Assembly (NCBI GenBank): GCA_030998015.1
Contig: JARWMV010000029.1
Location: 1-64,000, forward strand
Direction: 5' to 3'
From: Ceratorhiza oryzae-sativae
Lineage: Eukaryota; Basidiomycota; Agaricomycetes; Cantharellales; Ceratobasidiaceae
DNA: 64,000 nt
Position 1 is the stretch's first letter. Every line of letters begins with the position of its first letter. A program made the translations under genes and the position numbers. Under the pieces are notes generated by a model. It worked only from the letters and a program-made list of their open reading frames with translations, searched no databases and was not told the DNA's origin. Positions 34,301 to 43,448 of this stretch are shown here, piece after piece.

Positions 34301-34960
34301 CTTCCTATGGGGTGGTAATGGCTGGACATCATATTCTTCAGTGAATATTTTCTGGAACTCTGTATATTTTGCTGGAAGTGAGTCTAAGGAGTCCAACTGG
34401 AGTTCCTTGGGTTTGTTTGCTTGCACATGTAGGGGTTTTGTGATGCAGTGCTTCAAACATATTGGCAAATTGAACTTCATGTCCTTTCCATCCCAATCAA
34501 TGTCAGGATTATGGAATTTGAGCCATGACATGCCCAGGACTAAATCATTTTTGCCAATGTTCACAATGTAAGCACTGAGAATTTCTCAGTGCTCCTGAAT
34601 GCACAACTCAAAGGTGCAGTAATGGGTCACAGACCCAGAGTCAATCTCCCTTCCATTGATTACTCACAGTTTTTTTGGTGTTTTTAGGGAGCCAGTAGGA
34701 ATATGGTATTGTTTAACCAGGTCTTCATGTATAAATAATGATGTGGCCCCTGAATCAATCATGGCCCATCCATTGAATTTTTTCATATTATATGCAGACT
34801 TGTGTTCAGGGGTTATGCACAGAGGGAATGCATGAAAGAAAAACTGAAGTTGTGATTGGTTTCCTAATGACATACATTCCATTTCCATTTTTTTATTTTC
34901 ATTCTGCACATTTTGTAACATAGTGCCCAAGACTGCCCCCCTGGCACAGTTTGAGCTCAT
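34301..34960 (-). pseudogene. A2 Pol N-terminus (protease)
   Basis: The ATG overlaps the A2 gag stop (ATGA). Protease block WAMIDSGATSLFIHEDLV and LVLGMSWLKFHNPDIDWDG. Stops at two Arg positions (KKL*VI, QEH*EIL), consistent with CGA/CGG decay. Continues across the A3 insertion into 27356. Confidence 0.88.
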
Positions 34961-36348
34961 TCTTTTACCAACTCATCATTGGTTGTTTCTACATCCTCTA
35001 CAACTGCCTTGTATCCTGACATCTTGGCTGAGGGACACTTGGCAGCAACATGACCACATCCTCCACAGTTGTAGCAGGTATTCGTCCCTTTCCCTTTTCC
35101 TGCACTATACAAGTCCATTGCATCTGGATCCTTTGCTTTGGGGGCTGCTGGTGGGTGATTGTCCTTCTTTATGTCCTTGAAGGATTCTTGTACATTGGAA
35201 TTGCTACCATTGTAGTGAACAGTAGGAACAGTGAAGCCCTTGGCATTGGGCCCAATGGCCACAATTTGGCCCTTGACCACCCTGCCATCCTTGATCTTGT
35301 ATATCCACTCCCCATTCTTGAATTTCTCCTTTTGGGGATTGCTTTGGGAGGTAGCTGTTGGCCTGCTGGACAAGGCACTGTTGCTGTTGGACTTGTTACC
35401 CCCATGAGATGTCCTTTTGCTACCAAATGAAATGAGGTGGCAGTTGATTTCCAGGGCTTGCTGAGTGAGCTGGGCAAAGGTTTTGGTGTGGGGGTCATAG
35501 TTTTGGGCCACCATGCTGTCTGTTATGTCTGATGATAGACCATCATAAAACTGGTCACACATGGCCACATCATTGTAGTTGAGCCCTGTTGAATATAAAT
35601 TGAATAGGGTGAGGTAATCCTGAACCATCTTGGATTGTTTCAGTTTCTGCCACTTATTGTGGTTATTTTCAGTGCAGTTCAGGTCCCCATAATGGGTAGT
35701 AAACTCCTGCCAAAACAGGTTGGCATCATGAAGCCATGGGATTGCAGTTCCAGGGTTTAAGATTTCAAATTCTGCATAGGAGTTGACCCATTCAGCTGCA
35801 GACCCTTCAAGATAAGAGGTGATAAAGGTGACCACTTGATCAGCTGAATGCCCACTCATGTTTGTATTGATGTATTGGGCACATTCAATTCTGAATGAGA
35901 TGGCATCTTCATGTTTTGTGCTGTCAAATTTTTGAGGGGTGGCCATCTTAACTTTTGCAGTCAACCCACTAGAGGGAGCAGATGCTGCTGGTTGCAGTTG
36001 GGTTGCACTGGAGGAAGGTAGTACTTGAGCAGCACCTGAGCCACCCACAGAGGTGTTGATTTGTGCTTCAATGTGTGTGATAGTGGTTTGGAGAATTGCT
36101 AACATCCCAACTAGGTTGTTGACATTGGTGGCCAGTCCAGCCACATCAGCGTCTATCTTTGTCTGATTTGTGGTAAGTTTTGCCTCAAGTGAATCTGTGT
36201 AGGTTTCATTATTGTGTTCGACATCTCCAATATCATTTTGGAGATTGTTGGTTTGCTCTTGTAGTTTGTCCATTGATTGAAGCATATAAATGACCTTGTC
36301 TCCATCAGACATATTTGCCCAAGCAGGGGCAGGGGTTGGTGACGCCAT
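34957..36348 (-). CDS. A2 Gag, open reading frame (463 aa)
   Basis: MASPTPAPAWANMSDGDKV start; coiled coil, capsid-like domain (KMATPQKFDSTKHEDAISF, SYLEGSAAEWVNSYAEF), spacer and CCHC knuckle CYNCGGCGHVAAKC. Unlike the rest of A2 it contains no stop, although it is CpG-depleted with many Arg to His/Gln/Cys replacements compared with A3 (for example TRYGDLNRTENNRD is THYGDLNCTENNHN). The open frame is therefore probably a relic and the protein is unlikely to work. Confidence 0.8.
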   Translation of the reverse strand: MASPTPAPAWANMSDGDKVIYMLQSMDKLQEQTNNLQNDIGDVEHNNETYTDSLEAKLTTNQTKIDADVAGLATNVNNLVGMLAILQTTITHIEAQINTSVGGSGAAQVLPSSSATQLQPAASAPSSGLTAKVKMATPQKFDSTKHEDAISFRIECAQYINTNMSGHSADQVVTFITSYLEGSAAEWVNSYAEFEILNPGTAIPWLHDANLFWQEFTTHYGDLNCTENNHNKWQKLKQSKMVQDYLTLFNLYSTGLNYNDVAMCDQFYDGLSSDITDSMVAQNYDPHTKTFAQLTQQALEINCHLISFGSKRTSHGGNKSNSNSALSSRPTATSQSNPQKEKFKNGEWIYKIKDGRVVKGQIVAIGPNAKGFTVPTVHYNGSNSNVQESFKDIKKDNHPPAAPKAKDPDAMDLYSAGKGKGTNTCYNCGGCGHVAAKCPSAKMSGYKAVVEDVETTNDELVKE

Positions 36349-36562
36349 TTCAGAGGGAACTTAAGTAGATTCTAAGAACGGCAAAGATGGTAAGGAAGTA
36401 CAGGGAATTGGGAGTTGTTTTGGTAGTAAAGGATTTCTGTCCCCTGCACAAGTCTATAAATTTTGAAGTTCTTGATCCCTCCAAATCTCAACCATGTATT
36501 GTCCAAATCCCAACTTTTTGTGTCTTGGCAGCAATACAGGCAGGGGTTCCACCCTCTTCAGT

Positions 36563-37382
36563 TTAGTTTGATCCTGGAGGAGTGCCTCCTTGGGGAAGAT
36601 TGGTTTGGGCTGCTGGAAGGGGTGCTTCTTCATGAATTGGCAAGCCTGTGCCACTTAGAAAAGTAGGGTGAGGGAGGTCTGACAGTGTTGAGAAGACAGA
36701 GAAGGCATACTTGTGGGGTGCAGAGGTTTCTTGGACTAGTGCTTCTAGTCTGAGATGGTCTTGGAGGAGGGATAGATAGTCCTCCTGATGTTTGCACAAG
36801 CACTCAGTTAGGTGTGTGCAGCAGGCCTTGGCTTTGTGGAGTCTTTCACAAGTCTCTTCATACTTATTCTGGTAGTAACAATACCTGTCTTGGAAGTTTT
36901 CAATGGTATTTAACAGGTGACAAAGGAGTTGTTGGCCAAGGTTTTCCAGCTTATAGCTGGTTACAAGGAATGGTGCAGTAGTATAGGAATTTGTCCTTCT
37001 TAGGACAATAAGGGCAGTGCACTGGGAAGGTGGCTCTGTTTGCTCAATGGCAAATTTTGCACTCAGGGGCACCCAGCTTGGTAACAAAGGCTTGTTGGGC
37101 TTGTTCAACTTTCTGGGGGCAGACTTTGACAATTATTACTTGGTTAAAATTGATGTGCCCAGCCTCTTCAAGGATATCTTCAACTGAATTGAGGGTGAAG
37201 CAATGGATAGACAGGTGTCCAAACCACCCACACAAACAGCAGCACTGGTCCTCTGTAAAAGGTTGTGCCACTTGAGGGCCATGCATTCTGTCAGAGACAT
37301 ACTCAAGCAAGAGCAAGGTAAAAAGGAAAAATAGACCCTTTCCCAAGTCTATTGGAATAGGAAGGTGACCTCCATTGCTCAA
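36563..37382 (-). pseudogene. A2 leader ORF0
   Basis: Same two overlapping frames as A3: CLCGWFGHLSIHC with CKIC, CPYC (frame a, one TGA after CKICH) and the coiled coil KYEETCERLHKAKACC...LRLEALVQETS (frame b, 36563-37132). Many Arg codons have become Cys/His/Gln. Confidence 0.6.
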
Positions 37383-37458
37383 CTACTTAAGGGCAATGAG
37401 CAACCCCACCTCTTGTCAACAAAAGAGATTGGAGAACCAAAGCTTGTTACAACATGTG

Positions 37459-38340
37459 TGTCATGACCCTCTGGAGGCTCCCTTGTGGAGCACTTAAGTA
37501 GTGGCTGTGTTGATGGTTTGGTGCTATGCAGTATGTATTGAGCGTTCTAGTTACAGTGTTTTTGCTATGGTCTATGGTGGTTGACAAGATAAAGCAAGCT
37601 GAGGCGTCCAGTCTTGCTTTATCCTCCTTATATATACCTGTGGCTGCGGTGGCTGTGGACGTATTATCTAAGCACACTCCGCAGTAGGTGTAGGTTATGT
37701 ACAGTACTATGGGTTAGGTAATTGTTTTGTCTTAAGTTTGTGCAGCTCCAAATCTTATAGAGCCACGCGAGGTCCAAGGGTCATGTGACTTTTGGACTTA
37801 AGCACCTGGCGCTTAATCGCTGGATAAGCGCCAAGGTCATGTGACAACTCGCTCCTCGCTCCAAGTAACATGGGAGAGAAATGCTGGAGCGAGTTCAGGG
37901 TAACCACCGGCGCTTGATTGCTGAGTAAGCACCAAGGTCACATGACAACTCGCTCCTCGCTCCAAGTAACATGGGAGAGAAATGCTGGAGCGAGTTCAGG
38001 GTAACCACCGGCGCTTGATCGCTGAGTAAGCGCCGAGGTCACGTGACAACTCGCTCCTCGCTCCAAGTAACATGGGAGAGAAATGCTGGAGCGAGTTCAG
38101 GGTAACCACCAGTGCTTAATCGTTGGGTAAGCGCCGAGGTCATGTGACAACTCGCTCCTCGCTCCAAGTAACATGGGAGAGAAATGCTGGAGCGAGTTCA
38201 GGGTAACCACCGGCGCTTAATCGTTGGGTAAGCGCCAAGATCATGTGATCCTGTTTATGGTTTGTTCCACTTCGGGAAAAATGCCATAAATCTGTACAAT
38301 ATTCAGTTGTTAGGTTATGTCTGCTAGGCGGGTCATAACA
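37459..38340 (-). repeat. B2 3' LTR (882 bp, four repeat units)
   Basis: TGTTATGACCCGCC...GGTCATGACA (minus strand). Holds four copies of the ~100-bp unit, one more than the 5' LTR. Other differences from the 5' LTR are mostly CpG transitions. Confidence 0.93.
37835..38260 (-). repeat. Tandem ~100-bp units in B2 3' LTR
   Basis: Four units, each with a CACGTG-type palindrome and the two hairpins described for B1. GGGAGAGAAATGCTGGAGCG recurs near 37872, 37974, 38073 and 38176. Confidence 0.85.
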
Positions 38341-38356
38341 TTATCCCCCCCTTTGG
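38341..38356 (-). promoter_or_regulatory. Polypurine tract of B2
   Basis: Minus strand AAAGGGGGGGATAA lies directly before the 3' LTR, so sequence between this tract and pol belongs to the replicating element. Confidence 0.7.
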
Positions 38357-38414
38357 ACATGTCTTGGGGGATCTCGAGGCATGTTTCTTTTCTGGGTTCT
38401 AAAAGTTTCTAAAA

Positions 38415-38543
38415 GGTATCTCATATATTGAGGAGGTTAAGGGTGCTGGACTCGAACCAACAACCTTCCGTTCAATGTGTAATTGCTCAGCTAGGAGATG
38501 ATGAGTCAGGCTAGACCCCTTAACCTCTACGCTACATGAGATT
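38415..38543 (-). tRNA. tRNA-like sequence with A and B boxes (degenerate)
   Basis: Minus strand: TAGCGTAGAGG fits the pol III A box and GGTTCGAGTCC fits the B box exactly, 66 bp apart. The T arm pairs (GTTGG/CCAGC). A normal acceptor stem and D stem cannot be drawn. Instead the block is bounded by a ~27-bp imperfect inverted repeat (ATCTCATATATTGAGGAGG against ATCTCATGTAGCGTAGAGG). It may be a decayed tRNA gene or the head of a SINE. Confidence 0.3.
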
Positions 38544-38637
38544 ACTTTCTCCTTGCTTATTTCCTTGTTTAGGCTTACTTCTCGACACATGGTCTGTGAA
38601 TAAAACAGCTTATACAAAGATAATTTATTTTTATTTT

Positions 38638-39967
38638 TTAAGGAAAAACAAAAAATGGCTTCCCTCCTGAGTATACCCAGTCTACGTTTTTGGATACCCA
38701 TAAGTCCCCTTCTTCCCCCTCTATGTCCGTCCAACACTTCATTATGGCCAACCGGCTATTCCCCAGGATCACCGTTGGCCGTACCTTCATTGACTTCACA
38801 TGAGCATATCTGCCTGTGAAGTCTGCCTTGTACTGGCTCAGGGCTTTGAGCGAGTACTTCCCATTTGACTGGACCATGTCATCCAGGATCCAGATGTCAG
38901 CGTCCTCCGACAGATTCCCCACGTTCCAGACATTGCACATCCGGCTATGGGAGCCCTTGGATCGCGCATACGCCGTCTTTCCAGTTCCTGTTTCGCCTTC
39001 GATCACCAGGATGCGATGGCGCACGCCCCTCCCTCTCTTCTCAGCCTCTTCCGCAAACCATCGGTCCGCCCTGTTGATGTGCGCCTGGTCTTCTGGGACT
39101 TCCAACTCCACCGGGATTGCAGGCATGCATCCCCGGTCCTCCTTATATGTGTACTCAGCATATGCTCGTACCGAGTTCCACTTCGTCACCATCTGGAGGG
39201 GGTGCAGGCGCTTGAATGCCTGGTAGTACTCTTTTTTTGTCGCCGAGGCAACAATCTCCGCCCCGTCCTCCAGGTCCGCCTCCGCCCTTGACCTTTTCCT
39301 GCCCTTCCCCTTCACCAGGATTTCCTCCAACCTTTCCAAGGTCAGGTCCCCTGCCATCAGCTCCTCTACCTCCTCGCCGTTAGCTCCGACGTCCTTCCAG
39401 AGGTAGTTGAAAGCCTCCCTTGCAGGGTTGCCTCCTGGTCCGTCCTTGAGGTCCTTCGGCAGGATGTTAGGGTGTTGCCCCTCCAAGTCCCAGAACCAGG
39501 TGTTCTGGGTGTTCCAGCCGCCCTTCCGCTCCTGACTGATGGAGAGGGCATGGACATGGAGGGGCCGGGCCGGGTTGTAGTTCGGTTCCTCGGGGTTGTG
39601 GCATTCCACCACCGCCCAAGTCACCCAATGATTTGGCCGTTGGCGGCAGAACGCCTCGTATCAGGTGACGAGCCCACTTGAGGGCTGATCGCGTAGCTTC
39701 GACCAGGTCAGCAGCACTGCCCTGGTCTGGATGTGGAACCGAGGGGCTGGCGTGGTTTCGGTCAGCTCTTTGGACCCTCAATCCGTCAGCATAGGCTGCA
39801 TAGAAGCGGGCGAGGGGGCTCGGCTTGATACCGAGGGCGCTGGCGATGGCGACGCCGACCTCCGCCCTTCGCTTGATCTGCTTGGCTGGGGTGTTGCCGC
39901 GTTCAATCCATTTCCGCTTAGCATCGTTTACAGTTTTAAAGGTATTTGGGGACTGGGAAGAGAGCAT
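38638..39967 (-). pseudogene. CRESS-virus Rep-like protein in retrotransposon B2
   Basis: The 328-codon frame (39624 to 38638) has HUH motif PLHVHALSIS (His23, His25), YLWK (Tyr74, Lys77) matching the YxxK catalytic motif, Walker A GETGTGKT (210-217), Walker B IWILDDM (244-250), a B'-like stretch KALSQYKADFTGRYAHVKS and sensor VILGNS (285-290). Order and spacing match Rep of circular Rep-encoding ssDNA viruses: HUH nicking endonuclease plus SF3 helicase. A 166-codon frame with ATG at 39967 and TATATAG near 40005 precedes it, offset by one frame. I see no convincing motif I (uuTYxQ), and the join is broken or spliced. No Rep relatives are known to me as parts of LTR elements. Related sequences are known as integrated copies in fungal genomes. 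Confidence 0.75.
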
Positions 39968-39999
39968 GAGAGTGCAGGTTATCTCGGGCCTTGTGCTTG

Positions 40000-40012
40000 T
40001 CTATATAAGCTG
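40000..40012 (-). promoter_or_regulatory. TATA-like box of the Rep-like gene
   Basis: CTTATATAGACAAG on the minus strand, about 40 bp upstream of the ATG at 39967, suggesting its own promoter. Confidence 0.35.
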
Positions 40013-40081
40013 CAAGGTCCGTTTTGATCGTCACATGACTCCATCTTGCATTTGTTGTGATCACATGACCTTATTTCGGTG

Positions 40082-40490
40082 ATGACGCATCTCCGAGGGG
40101 TGCCCTTCCATCCGTTCCCCCGTGTCAGCCTTAAACCTTGCTGCGCTTGGGGCCTCCGCTCCTCCACTTCGGTCAGTGCCCCCTCTCCAACCCCTCCAGT
40201 AGTTCAGGGGATAGCGGCCATATCATGTGACATTGTCTGGGTCATGTGACCTTGTTGTTTTCTTCGTCTGCTTGGGACACATGTTCACTTCGTGTCACGT
40301 GACTTGTTTGTTTTCTTGCTTGTCCTTGTATGTCTTTCCCTTGTGACACATCTCCAAGGGGTGCCCTCCCATCTGTTCCTCCGCGTCGGCCTTGATCCTC
40401 GCTACGCTCGGGGCCTCCGCTCCCCCACTTTGGTCGGTGCCCCCTCTCCGACCCCTCTGGTAGTTAGGGGATAGCGTATATTCACGTGAC
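40082..40490. repeat. Two diverged ~145-bp direct repeats
   Basis: CATCTCCGAGGGGTGCCCTTCC...GGGGATAGCG at 40087-40219 recurs as CATCTCCAAGGGGTGCCCTCCC...GGGGATAGCG at 40347-40475. They lie in the spacer between the divergently transcribed Rep-like and antisense genes. Confidence 0.75.
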
Positions 40491-40604
40491 TAGGCTAGGT
40501 CATGTGATTCCTGTGCTTTGTTGTTTGTTTTCTGGCAGGTGGTCACGTGACTAGGCTAGGTCATGTGATTCCCGTGCTTTGTTGTTTGTTTTCTGGCAGG
40601 TGGT
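40483..40604 (+). promoter_or_regulatory. Two 61-bp tandem repeats with E-boxes upstream of antisense gene
   Basis: Units 40483-40543 and 40544-40604 differ at one base. Each starts with CACGTGAC and contains GTCATGTGATTC. Together with flanking TCACATGA, TCATGTGA and TCACCTGA, the 40030-40630 spacer holds about a dozen CACGTG-type palindromes in intact or CpG-decayed form, the same motif as in the LTR repeats. Likely promoter of the gene that starts at 40726. Confidence 0.5.
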
Positions 40605-40725
40605 CACATGTCTGTTGGTGTCACCTGACCAGACCTTGTTTTGATGTTTGTGCAAGTTATTGTGTTGCACCGTGATTTTTAATGTTTGTGGTTTTGTTGT
40701 TTTCCTTCCTCATCCTGTCTTTACT

Positions 40726-41267
40726 ATGCGTGTTATTTCCCTTAACTACAATCCCTTTGACTGCACCTGCTGGTCTCTCCCTGAGGGGGAGTACTGCGCC
40801 TACTGTGATGCCGTGTGCGACGCCTCCCTTGAAGACTTCTATCGAGGTGTTGGGGACTGGTTCTTCTGTGGGGTGCCAGGTATGTGTGTTCGTTCTTCGT
40901 CATTCTCACGTAGCTAACTCGTTCTGTAGAAGAGCGCATCCTCCTTGATGGTCGGGCCCATGAGGCCACCCTTGAGCGTGTCTGGGCGCTCGTCGATCAG
41001 GACTACAAGTCCTTTGAGGAGCGGTCTCACCAGGCCGCTCTTGCCGAATTCTTCGAGGAGGGCTCTGCTCCCTTGTTTGATGAGGCTTCGCCCTTTGCAG
41101 CGTCTGGTTCTGGGTGTTTCCAGAACTACATGGCCAACTTCCCAGGGGGGGAGGCTCCTTGGCTGCAGCCCACTACCCGGTCAGTTGTTCAGACCAATAA
41201 GAAGGATAAAAGGGGCAAGAAGCCCTATACCCGGCCCCTCAAGGGCAAACGTAAGAATAGAGAGTAA
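40726..41267 (+). CDS. Antisense spliced gene in B2 (163 aa, unknown)
   Basis: Runs opposite to gag-pol. Exon 1 (40726-40879) begins MRVISLNYNPFDCTCW and has a Cys-rich segment (CTCW, CAYCDAVC). A 50-bp intron (40880-40929) has GTATGT donor, CTAAC branch point and CTGTAG acceptor. Exon 2 (40930-41267) continues EERILLDGRAHEATLE, SGSGCFQNYMANFPGGEAPW and a basic tail KRGKKPYTRPLKGKRKNRE. Splicing keeps frame. AATAAA follows at about 41300. Exon 2 is conserved in B1. No family recognised; the basic tail suggests nucleic acid binding or nuclear location. In element RNA the intron is in antisense, so it survives retrotransposition. Confidence 0.7.
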
Positions 41268-41347
41268 AAGGAAATGTATTAAGTTTGGTGTGTAAAGAAA
41301 ATAAAACTCTTATACATTCGGGAGACAATTTGTGGGAGGCAAAGTGA

Positions 41348-42202
41348 TCATATGGGGGTTGGTTCCAACAGTGGCACCTCCTCCAGAGCTTCGACAAGCT
41401 CGTTTTCCCACCAGTCCCAGTCCTGTTTGGCTTCCTCTGCAGCTGGGTCCAGGGTGGGTTCCTTTATTTCTGGCTTGGCTTCTTCCTCAGCCACGACCAG
41501 TGATTCTAGGCTTGATGTAAGGCTCGTCATATCAGTGTCGTAATTGGTGTTTTTGTTTGGGTGCACCTTCACCCAATTTTGGAAGTCACTTATGTTTGCC
41601 TGCTTCGTCCTGATAGCAGTAAACATCTCATCAGTGGTAGTTGCTTCGAGCAGTCCCACATACAGTGCAGCTGGTGACAACTTCCATTCTTCCAGCAATG
41701 CCTTTGCCCGGCGCTCCACCTCCCAGTCCCCTCCATCTGCCATTTGGCCTGTGGCCCTCCTCTGTTGTCTTGCTGCCTTGGTCACCACGTCAACTGTTGG
41801 TCCCATGATATTGTCGACAACATACATCAGTGTTTTTAACAAGGCGTTTCTTGTTGTTGGCTTCCGGCTTCCATGCCATGTCAGGACCCCTAACCTGGGA
41901 TCCAGGTACTTGTCATTGTCAATCCAGTTCCTTTCATCCCTTAACTTCTTTGGGATGTACACTAGGTTAGCCCCTGGCAACAGTCGTTCAGCATACCTCT
42001 GGGTGTCTTCCACACTGGAGCAGTACATCCCTGGTTTAGGACAATTTTCCCTGCCAGGGTAGGGTGCTGGCCGCCTGGTGGTGGGTGGCTGCCGAAGTGG
42101 GGCCACCTGATTTTCAGCAAGTGGGGTGTAACGGTTGGGATGTGCGACTGGGTGAGTGACGAAAGGCATGTTTTGGGGTTTCGCAGGTGTGTTGTGGTGC
42201 AA
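41348..42202 (-). CDS. ORF3 of B2, unknown function (284 aa)
   Basis: Intact homologue of B1 ORF3. The N-terminus as drawn starts MHHNTPAKPQNMPFV; the B1 start corresponds to the second Met (MPFVTHPVAHPNRYTPLA). Shared blocks: GMYCSSVEDTQRYAERL, YIPKKLRDERNWID, LGVLTWHGSRKPTTRNALL, YVGLLEATTTDEMFTAIR. The C-terminus is acidic. It is separated from the antisense gene by 80 bp, tail to tail. Both copies stay open although neighbouring pol frames are broken. Confidence 0.75.
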   Translation of the reverse strand: MHHNTPAKPQNMPFVTHPVAHPNRYTPLAENQVAPLRQPPTTRRPAPYPGRENCPKPGMYCSSVEDTQRYAERLLPGANLVYIPKKLRDERNWIDNDKYLDPRLGVLTWHGSRKPTTRNALLKTLMYVVDNIMGPTVDVVTKAARQQRRATGQMADGGDWEVERRAKALLEEWKLSPAALYVGLLEATTTDEMFTAIRTKQANISDFQNWVKVHPNKNTNYDTDMTSLTSSLESLVVAEEEAKPEIKEPTLDPAAEEAKQDWDWWENELVEALEEVPLLEPTPI

Positions 42203-42255
42203 GTGAGGTGGTAGAGTGGGCTCTGGCCTTTCTTGGGTATCCTGGATGGCTCCTT

Positions 42256-43316
42256 TTAAAGCTTTCCAGATCCTCGTTTGGTTCTCTTTGGCCTGCCTTT
42301 CGAGTCACCTGAGTGCTGACTTGTCTTGACTGGCATTGGTGCATCTGGTAAGCGCCTTTGCAAGTCATTTAGAACCTCTTTCATGTCAGCAAACTTGCTG
42401 GCACGTTCCATTGTGTCTTCTATTGGGTCGTAGCCCTTCCATCTGATTTGGTAAAACAGCTCGCCATTCTGCCATTCATAATTTGCAATGTGGTCCACCT
42501 TGTATTCCTCCTCTCCTTTTTCCGTTATGATTGGTGGTGGTTTGGCCTGCCTTCTTCAGAAGTCTTTATCTTCTGTGAATGGCGAGAGGAGATCTACATG
42601 GAATACATTGTGTACATGTATGGTTTTAGGTAGGTCCAGGCAATATGCATGGGATGAGATCTTTTCTGTGATTTCAAAGGGCCCCCCTTTTTGGTTGTCC
42701 AGTTTCTTGGAGGGTCTCCTGGACGAGAGGTTTGTTAGGAGCAGCCAAACCTTGTCTCCTACCTTGAATTCCCTCCCTTTCTTTTCCATTTGTTGGTGTA
42801 ATTCCATTGAGGCTCTTGCCTCATCCCATACCTTTTCCATTTGATTACGCATGTTGTCTGCAGCGGGTGCCTCAGATGGTTCTTCTCCCTCTCGAACAAC
42901 CCATCTTGGGTTTTTTCCATATACTGTTTCAAATGGGGTTTGTCCTGTTGTAGCATTTATGTGGTTGTTATGGCAGAATTTGGCAATGGGTAACCATTTT
43001 ACCCAATCATCTTGTCTATAATTGCAGAAGGTTCTTAAGAACCCTTCTACCCATTGATTTGTCCTTTCCAACAGACCATCTGTTTCTGGATGGAAAGCAG
43101 TGGAGAATCTGGGCTTTGTCCCAATTCCTTTGTATAGGGCTTTTAGGAATTGGCTGTTAAAGGTTGGCCCTCGGTCTGAGACAGTGGTTTCTGGGGTCCC
43201 ATGATGTCTCCATACTTCCCTTATGAATATTTCTGCCAGTTCTTCTGCATTGGTGCTCTCCAGACATGGTACAAAATGGGCCTGCCAGGAGAAGCGATCT
43301 ACAACTGTCAAGATAC
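42256..43316 (-). pseudogene. B2 Pol C-terminus: integrase core and chromodomain
   Basis: Continues the integrase after the MITE: DRFSWQAHFVPC, VSDRGPTFNSQF, PETDGLLERTNQW, then the GPF/Y region. A TGA near 42555 (DKDF*RRQ; CGA expected) separates it from the chromodomain frame (EYEVDHIANYEWQ, ELFYQIRWKGYDP, 42256-42498 and just upstream). Confidence 0.9.
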
Positions 43317-43448
43317 TAGAGGTGCTGTGCAGGAATTCCTGCATGCTGGCATCAAGGGTAACTGTATTGTAGAAGCACCAATTGGTAAGCTGATGCAATT
43401 GAGTAACCCTTGATGCCAGTATGCAGGAATTCCTGCACAGCACCTCTA
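43317..43448. mobile_element. 132-bp hAT-type MITE in B2 integrase
   Basis: TIR TAGAGGTGCTGTGCAGGAATT with near-perfect inverted copy and internal GGCATCAAGGGTAACT shared with the other two MITEs. 8-bp duplication CAAGATAC (43309-43316, 43449-43456). B1 shows the empty site at 9940-9947 (GTATCTTG). The TIR fits the hAT consensus YARNG. Confidence 0.92.

Noticed and set aside
38638..39967. Rep-like gene as a normal AAA+ or parvovirus-like helicase only
   Set aside because: The HUH and YxxK motifs precede the helicase at the right spacing, which fits CRESS Rep better. I keep the missing motif I as a caveat.
41348..42202. ORF3 as an envelope gene
   Set aside because: No signal peptide, glycosylation-rich ectodomain or transmembrane anchor is visible.
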